Shown one piece after another: positions 51,296 through 60,200 of a stretch of 64,000 nucleotides of DNA (position 1 is the first letter of the stretch; each line of letters opens with the position of its first letter). Both the position numbers and the translations under genes were made by a program. Location of the stretch: contig JACPXK010000006.1 of the NCBI GenBank assembly GCA_016196565.1, forward strand, positions 1 through 64,000, read 5' to 3'. The DNA comes from Candidatus Omnitrophota bacterium. Lineage in GTDB: Bacteria > Omnitrophota > Omnitrophia > Omnitrophales > Aquincolibacteriaceae. Below the pieces are notes generated by a model. That model worked only from the letters and a program-made list of their open reading frames with translations. It was not told where the DNA came from and did no database searches.

Positions 51296-54200
51296 TTAAC
51301 GGTTTTGATCTGTGGTAGCAGCCTTTTCCACGGGCTGGGCTTCGGCCGGAATCGGAACGACAGGCGGCGGCACCAATTCTCCCTCTTCCTCGGGCTGAAC
51401 TGGAGGTTTGGGAGCAGCTTGCGGCTGAGGCACAGGTTTTTGTTCTTCCTCTGTAGGTACGGTCGGTACAGCTTCTTCGGGAATCGGAACGACAGGCAGC
51501 AGCACGGGTACGAGAGCATCCAGGGCGCTTGTATCGATATCGACCGTAGGTGCTGTTGCAAACGGATCCGAATTAAATTGTCCCGGGAAATCCGCCGCGT
51601 AACGGCCGTCGATGGCACCGTACTGGGCGTTACGATACGGAAGCGGATTGGTGAAAATCGTACCGAGGGCAGCATTAAAAAGGTTGATGGTTTGTCCGCC
51701 GATTGCCACGCCATTGAAAAGAGCTAAGCCCGGAGGCAGCGTTCCAAAAGTCACGGCAAAGGGTGAAAAATTACCCGTGATATTGGTGGAAAGACCATTG
51801 ATCGCGGATCCTGCTTGTACAAAAAGATTTCCGGGATGATTAAGTTGAGTATTAATCGGGTTGGCTGCTGTCCCTATCACCCCGCCTGCAACCAGACTCA
51901 TAAAACTATCTGCAATCACGCGAGTGTCTGGCCCGCCTTGCGAGAGAATAGAGCCGCCTGCACTAAGATCCACGTTACCATTCGGAGCAAACGCATGTCC
52001 GAGAACAATATCTCCTGTGGCGGCCATAATAATGCCTCCGCCTGAGAGGAGATTGACGATCATGCTTCCAAAATTGGTAATGACGATCGGTCCAAGAATC
52101 GCAGTTGCCGCAATGGTATTGGCAGTAACTTCAATGGGATCTCCGCCTATTCCGATACTGCCGGCGGCAAACATGGTTAAATCATCCGCCGTAATATTCA
52201 ATTTGGAACTGGTATCGGAATCAAGCGTGGAACCGGCGCGCGAGAAAGTCGTGACATCCCCGCGGACATTGTCCGCGTTCGCATCCGTATTCACAACGCC
52301 GACATTGAAATCATCTGCTGCATCCATCAGGATATTTCCGGCATCGGTTTGAACCGTTGCGGTTGTGTTTGTTGCCGGGTCGTGAAGCATATTGATATCG
52401 CCGCCACTGGCTCCGGTGTTGCCGTCTTGATCAAGAACACCGTCGGTGAAATCTTCACCGGCGGCAACCGTGATGTCACCCGTACCTGTAGCACTCACTA
52501 TTGTGGTAGCAGCTTGCGTGACGGTATCCCCAGCCGTAAGAAGAACATCGCCATTGCCGCCGTTAGTTCCAATATTGGCATTGATAGTCATGTCATCGGT
52601 TGCCGCAGCGCCGAGGGATGCGAGCGTAATATTTCCGCCCGCATTATTGGTCACGGCACTGCTGATAAGCATCGGACTTGCTGCCGTGATTAAAATAAAT
52701 CCCGCTGGATTCGTAGCTCCACTATCGATAATGCTGGCACCTACCACAGTTCCTGCTCCCGCAAATCCAAAACCTGTAAAAGCATCCGGATCTGTCAGAG
52801 TCGTAATATCCAAAGCACCGGTGTTGGCAATTTGAATATTGCCGGTATCGGTAATCGCGGCGAGCTTGCCGGCTTTAGTTTCTAAGGCATTCGTGCTTCC
52901 GATTCCGGTTTCGGCAGAAAGAATCATGCCGCCGTCAAAAACTGTGGGATCTTCGGCCAAAGCGCCGGTGCGAATGTTAAATCCATCCGTATCGCCCGCG
53001 TCAATAATGGCACCGCTACGGCTGACGATCGTGACTGCATCATCCAGCGTGCTTGTGGTTTTCACCGAAGCAAGCGTGATATTACCATCCGCATCAAGAT
53101 CAATGCGTCCGATTCCGGCATTAAGAATGGTGCTGTCAGCGCCGGTATCGGTCATGGTAATTTCGTCAAAGGCTTCAACTTCGATTTCACCCGAAGTACT
53201 TGTAACATCGCCTTCTTCACTAAAGAGCACATCATCACTGGTGGAATCAAGATTGATTTTTCCGGTTGTGGATATCACGGTGTCATTGACGACAAGATCA
53301 TCGTCAAAAGAACCGCCGGCATCTTGAGCAACAAGAGTTGTTTCGCCGCTTGTGGCGGAAACTCCGAGGCCGCCCGCGCCGGCGGCAAGAACCGTCAAGG
53401 TTCCATCCACGGTACGAATATTGAGATCCCCGCCGCCTTGTTGATCGGCATTAACAATATCTAATGCTCCGCCCGCGTCGACTTCCACAATATTGATATG
53501 TCCGGAGGTTACGTTCTCAACATCGATTACATTTAAATCGGTTTCGATTTCGTCATCATCGGCCACAGCACCATCGCCAATACCTTTGTCGGCGAAAAGA
53601 ATGGCTTCATCGCCGGTAATATTGGTGTCGGATCCGTTACGGTCAGAAATAAATCCGGTGCTTGCCCCGATGAAAACAGAACCCTGAGTCGCATCATTAT
53701 CGCTATTGGCGTTGACCTCCGTGATACGAGCATTGCGAAGTGCCGCAATAAAAATAATTCCCTCTTCGGTGCGGATAGCACTTCCATTATCCATGACAAG
53801 ATCCCCGGTCGAAGAACCATCAAAATCCAAAATACCCGTGTTGGCATCTTCACCGGTCAAAACCGCGATAATTCCAGAATTATCGGCGCTGACCGCCACG
53901 CCCGAACTAATGGCGGTTGTGTCTCCAGAAACGAGAAGTATGTTTCCGTCGCCATCGTGGGTTTCGACATTCGCATTTAAAGTAATATCGTCTGTAGCGG
54001 CAGAGCCAAGCGAATAGAGCTCGATATCGCCGCCGTCATTGTTGATAACCGTAGAATTGACGGTAAGCGGGCTTGCCGCACTAATAAGAATTGCCGAAAG
54101 GTTGTCATTTGCGCCGGCATCCGTAATACTGACCCCGGTCACACCATTGGCGGTCACGATATTAAGAGCACCGGTATTATCAATTTCGATATTGCCGGTT

Positions 54201-57200
54201 TCTGTCACCGCGGACAAATTACCGGTTTCGGTTTCGAGCGCATCACTGTCACCGATTCCTATGCCCGCGCTGATTGTTGTCGTGCCGCTTACACCGGTAA
54301 GAATGTCGACATCCGTATCACCGCCATCGATAACGTCTCCTCCGGCATTGATGACCACGGCATCCGTCGCATTGCTTGTGGTTTGAAGAGAACCGATGGT
54401 CACATCATCACCGGCATCGACATCCACGATTCCACTGCCGGCATTAAGGACAGTTCCGTTGACCATGACCACATCATCGGCCGCATCGATTTCGATTTCA
54501 CCCGATGTGCTTGAAACATCGCCATCGGCGTCAAAACGCACATCATCGCTTGCGGAATCCAAATTAATTTTTCCGCTTGTTGTTGTGACCGTTTGATTAA
54601 TCACGAGATCGTTTGCCGCACCGTTGGTACCCAGCGTAAGCTCGCCGGAAGTAGCTGAAACTCCCGATCCGGAACCAAGGACCGTAAGTTGGCCGTCCGT
54701 AGTTTGAATATTGACATCGCCTGCCGCACTTTGGGCAATATTGACAATGTCAAGATCGCCGCCCGCGGCAGTTTCAGTGATGACGATTTGTCCTGAGGTT
54801 GAATTGGTAATGTCGAGAGTAATTACTTCGGTTTCAATCGAATTCGCCAAAGTTGCCACGCCGTTGACGGAATTAATTTCAAGATTATCACCGGTAACAT
54901 TGAGTGTTCCCGCATTACTATCACTCACTGCGCCGCCGGTTGTTGTGATTGTCACATCACCTTGCGCACCTGCGGCATTACTATCGGCGTTGACTTCGCT
55001 GATTGCGATATTTTGTTTTGTGTTGATCGTAATATTTCCATTAGCACTGCGAAGCGCGGAACCGGAAGCCATGGTCACATCGCTGGCCGCATTGCCGTCT
55101 TGATCGACGGTACCATCCGAGAAATCTTCTCCGCCGCGAACCGTAACATTTCCAGTTCCCGCCGCACTTACGGCAGATGTTCCGTTCACATTAATATCAT
55201 CGCCGGCGTAAAGATTAATATTTCCGTTGCCGCCGGTCGCGTTCACATTGGCATCAAGATTTAAGTCATCTGCCGCAGCAGTTCCGAAGGCTGCCAGTTC
55301 AATATCACCGCCGCCCGTGTCATTCACATCAGTGCCGACTGTGAGCGGACTGCCGGACCAAATTTTGATTCCGCCTTGCGCAGAAATACCGTCGGCCAAA
55401 GCTCCGATTCCACCGATCGTAAGACCGGCACCGGTTGTGGCGAGATTACTTAAGAAAGCAGGACCTGTCCCGGCATCGGCTTCAAGACGGCCGTCGGTTC
55501 CGGCATTTGCGTTATAATCGGCAAGACGCATTTCAATGCCGTCAATCACGCCGCCGCCGAGATCTTCGCCGATTCCAGTTCCGGCTTCGAGCACCGCACC
55601 GCCGGCAATAATATTGACCGTGGCGCCATTATTTTCCCCGAAAAGATCGTCATTGCCGTCTTTAATGGTGCCGGCTGCTGTGTGATAAAAAGTTCCGGTA
55701 CCGAGATCGATGGTTCCGAGCGCGCAATTGGAACCAAGACAATTAATGTAAGCGGCTCCGCCGTTTGTTGAGGCATTCCAAACCGTGGAAGGCTCGACAT
55801 CAAAATAATCCGCAAGCGCTCCGATATCGCTACCCGTCGTATTTAAATTGATAGTCCCGCCGATCACATTGGCGGTTTCGGCCACAAGCGCGTCATTAAT
55901 ATTGCCCGTGGAATTCAGCGTCACATTGCCAAGGCCGGCATTCACAAGACCGACCGGCATATTTCCGATGCTATCCAAAAAGATATTGGAATCATCACCG
56001 GCGGCAGTGTCTGCATTAATTTGAGTGGTCGCTGTAACATCCACGGCGCTGGAGGTTCCGATACCGCCAACCGCTGCGTTAAGCGTGACGACATTTCCGA
56101 CAACATCCGCCGTGCCGTTATTGGCTGCGGAATCTATTTTTCCATCGGAATTAACCGTAACATTTCCTGCGCCGCCGGTAGTAATCAAACCGATCACGGC
56201 ATTGACTAGAGAATCAAGATTGATGGCATCGCCTGTGGCGGTGGTATCCGCATTAATGGTGGATCCTCCTGCGGAAATTTCCAAAGCATTGGGAGAACCG
56301 ATGGGACCATTGGCGATTAAGTTAATGGTTTTGCCGAAAATATCCGCAACGCCGTTATAACTCGCGCCATTGATAGAACCTGTAGAATCTAAGGTCACAA
56401 CACCGGCCGTGAGACTTCCGGTTGTGATTAATCCGACAATGGCATTTCCGATTGAATCGAGAGCAATATTTCCGTTGTCTCCGGAAGTATCAGCATTAAG
56501 AGAAGTTGTTGCCGTGACATCAAGCGCGTCACTGGCTCCGGCTCCGCGAATGCCGCCGGCATTTGCATTTAAATTCACAATATCACCGGAAACATCCGCC
56601 GCGCCATCATCGGTCACGCCATGAATCGCGCCAGCTGTTGCTGTTGCCGTCGTTGTTCCCGTTGAAGATAAATTCGTAATATTCAAATCGCCTGTTGCCG
56701 TAGTGACGGTTGCGTCTCCGTTGGAAGCGGCGACGTTAAGCACATTGGCGCCGTTGGCTTCATCCAAATTAATATTTCCGGCACCCGTGTTGACGGCCGT
56801 AAGATTGGTCACATCGGTATCGAGGTCAATACCGGTTGCCGCAGATGCATCCAAAGATGCAGCCGCAATATTATTCGCTCCGGCATTGTTATCAATAATA
56901 GAAGTTACCGCGGAAAGAAAAGCTGTAGTTGACGCGCTGACAAGACCGCCGGCACTGATCGAACCAAGGCCGTCCGTATCTCCAAATCCTGCGGTAAGTG
57001 TGGTGCTGCTTGTGTCCGATTTTACGTCGGAACCGGCGCCAAAAATCACATCATCGCCGGCGCGAAGAGTCACGGCATCGCCGGTAGAATTAACCGTCAC
57101 TCCGGCATTAATCGTTAAATCATCGCCCGCAGCTCCGGATTCCCCGGCGGTCAAATTAATCGTCGCCGCTTGAATCATGTCGGCCGCAATCGTTAAAGGA

Positions 57201-60200
57201 CTATGGGTGAGAATATTGGTAGTGCCGCCTCCGTTGGCCGCACCGGTCACTGTCAAACCGCCGGCCATATCTTCAATTGAAACATCGCCGGAAGTGGTGT
57301 TGTTAAACGAAACATTATCCCCATCGATTTCGACATCACTGCCTTCAACGGAATTAAGAATTAAATTATCCCCGAAGAGTTCGGCGCTCCCATCGTCAGA
57401 AGTATTAATCGCTCCGTCCGAATCAACCGTGATGGTTTCGCCCACACCCGTGGTTGTGATTTTGCCGTCAATCGTAATGTCGGAGCCCGGAACGAGTCCT
57501 GTCCCTTGAATCGTGATATCGCCTTTGGCTAAAATTTGATCATTGGCGCCGTCCGCATCAATGACAATACTTTCATTTCCTGCTTTTCCAAAAATATCAG
57601 AGCCTGTCAAAATAACATTGCCGTCGGAATTAATACTGCCTGCGGTCTGTAACCAAACGCCGCCCTCACCGTTTAGATCGGAGTCCGCCGTCAATTGAAC
57701 ATTCGCGCCGCTGCCGCTCGTCGTGGTAATGCTATTTTGAATAATAATGTCGCGAAGGGCAGACAAGATGACGTCGACCGCGCTAAGAATCGGGCTGGTG
57801 ATGATGACATCGAGTCCTGTTCCCGTCAGGGTAATATCTCCCGCCCCAACATCAATGACGCCGTTGACAATGGCGCCGGTAATGGTCACCACGCCGCCGG
57901 CGCCAGCTTTGGAACTGACCGTTGCCGTATTTTCAATGGTTAAAAAATTGCTGGAATTAATTTCGATATTGCCGCCATTTGTTCCGGCATTTCCTGACGA
58001 AATTGTTCCCGTCACCGAAACATCACCGGCACCCGTGTGATCATAATTGATCACATTGCCAACGGTTTGAAGATCTTTGACGACGGTGTCAGAACCGCTA
58101 TCAGCCACATTAATGACGCCGCCGGCCGAACCGTCAATGGTATTGAAACTGTTAGCTGCTTGATCAAGTGTCGTCGCTCCCGCAGATGTAAAAACAACAT
58201 CATCTGCCGTAATGGCTCCCGCCGGTTGATCAATGGCGCCTAAAACAGCGGTCATGGTTAAATCACCTTTTGCGCCGGCAGCGTCACTATCGAGATTCAC
58301 GGTAGTAACATTAATATTGCGAATGGCATCGATCGTAACGTCCCCCGCCTGGGTTTGAATACTGGCGCCTGACGCCATATTCAAGTCACCTTGGCCATTG
58401 CCATCATGATCTAAAACTCCGTCGAGAAAATTTTCACCCGTATAAAGATTAATATCTCCGGTTCCTTCTGTGCTGACTACAGAATTACCATTGAGGTTGA
58501 TGTCATCGCCGGCATAAAGTGTAATATTGCCGTTACCGCCAAAAGTTTGGATATTGACGTTATTGACGGTCATATCTTCATTGTCTAAATTTCCTCCATA
58601 AGCAAAGGAAATGTCACCGCCGTTATTATTGATAATGGGAGCATTGACAGCCGATCCGGCTTGGCCGACAAGCGTAATATCGGACCCCGCATTCAAATTG
58701 GCTGAGTCGGTAATGCTGACACCGTTGACACCATTAGCGTTGGTAATATTCAAACCACCGACATTACCTCCTCCTCCAGCCTGACTGCGAGCATTAATAT
58801 CTCCCTGATCCGTCACGGCAGAAAATTGAACGGTTCGTACTTCAATGGCATTTCCGCCATTACCGATACCAGTCTGAGCATCAAGAGTAATCGTAGCTCC
58901 ACCAAAACCTGCGACTTGAACATTGGGGCCATCCGCATCTCCACCGTCAATAATTTCTCCGCCAGTTGTCCGGATAACTGCCGCATCAGAAGCAAAACTT
59001 GAAGTTACCAAACGGCCGAGGGTAATATCGCCGTCCGCATCAAGATCAAGAATGCCGCTTCCCGCATTGAGCACCGTGCCATCGGCCATCGTGATATCAT
59101 CAAAAGCATTGATTTCAATTTCCCCAGAAGTGCTCGTAACATCGCCGGCCGCGCTAAAATTAACGTCGCCGGCTAGAGAATCAAGATTGATTTTGCCGCT
59201 TGTGGAAGTCACGGTATGACTAATCGAAAGATTTCCCACGCCCGCAAGAGTCAATTCACCGGAAGTCGTAGAAACTCCCAAACCCCCTGAACCCGCGCTG
59301 AGTACATTCATCGCGCCGGCAGTAGTTTGCACATTGACAACGCCGTTTGAGCCCTGATTAATTCGGATGACATCCAAATCGCCACCGCCTGCGGTTTCGA
59401 GAATTCCAATCCCGCCGCTTGTCGTATTGACCACATTAAGAGTATCAACGGCCGTATCAATATGGGCGCTACCCGGGACTCCAATTCCTGTTACGGAGTT
59501 AATGACTAAGTCATTGGCCGTAATATTTAATCCGGTATTACTATCGGTGACACCACCGCTAAGAGCATTGATCGTAACATCCCCTTTTGCACCGGCAGCA
59601 TCACTGTCGGTATTAATTTCACCGATTGCGGCATTGCGAAGGGTGTTAATCACAACATCTCCGGCTTCGCTGCGAATGGCCGAACCGTCTGCCATCGCCA
59701 AATCGCCTTGAGAGTTACCATCGAAATCAACTACACCGTCTAAGAAATTTTCACCGGTATATAAAGTAATATCTCCGGTTCCTGCCGCGCTGACTACAGA
59801 ATTACCATTGAGGTTGATGTCATCGCCGGCATAAAGTGTAATATTGCCATTACCGCCGAACGTTTGAATATTGACGCTGTTGACCGTCATATCTTCATTG
59901 TCTAAATTTCCTCCATAAGCAAAGGAAATATCGCCGCCGTTATTGTTGATAATGGGAGCATTTACAGCCGATCCTGCTTGGCCGACAAGATTAATATCCG
60001 ATCCTGCATTTAAATTTCCGGAATCGGTAATGCTGACTCCGTTCACGCCATTAGCACTTGTAATATGCAAATTTCCGACATTGCCGGCTCCGGCTTCACT
60101 TCGAACATTAATATCGCCTTGATCCGTTACGGCTGAAAAATACTGGGTACGCACTTCAATAGCGTTGCCCCCATTTCCAATACCGGTTTCAGCATCAAGA

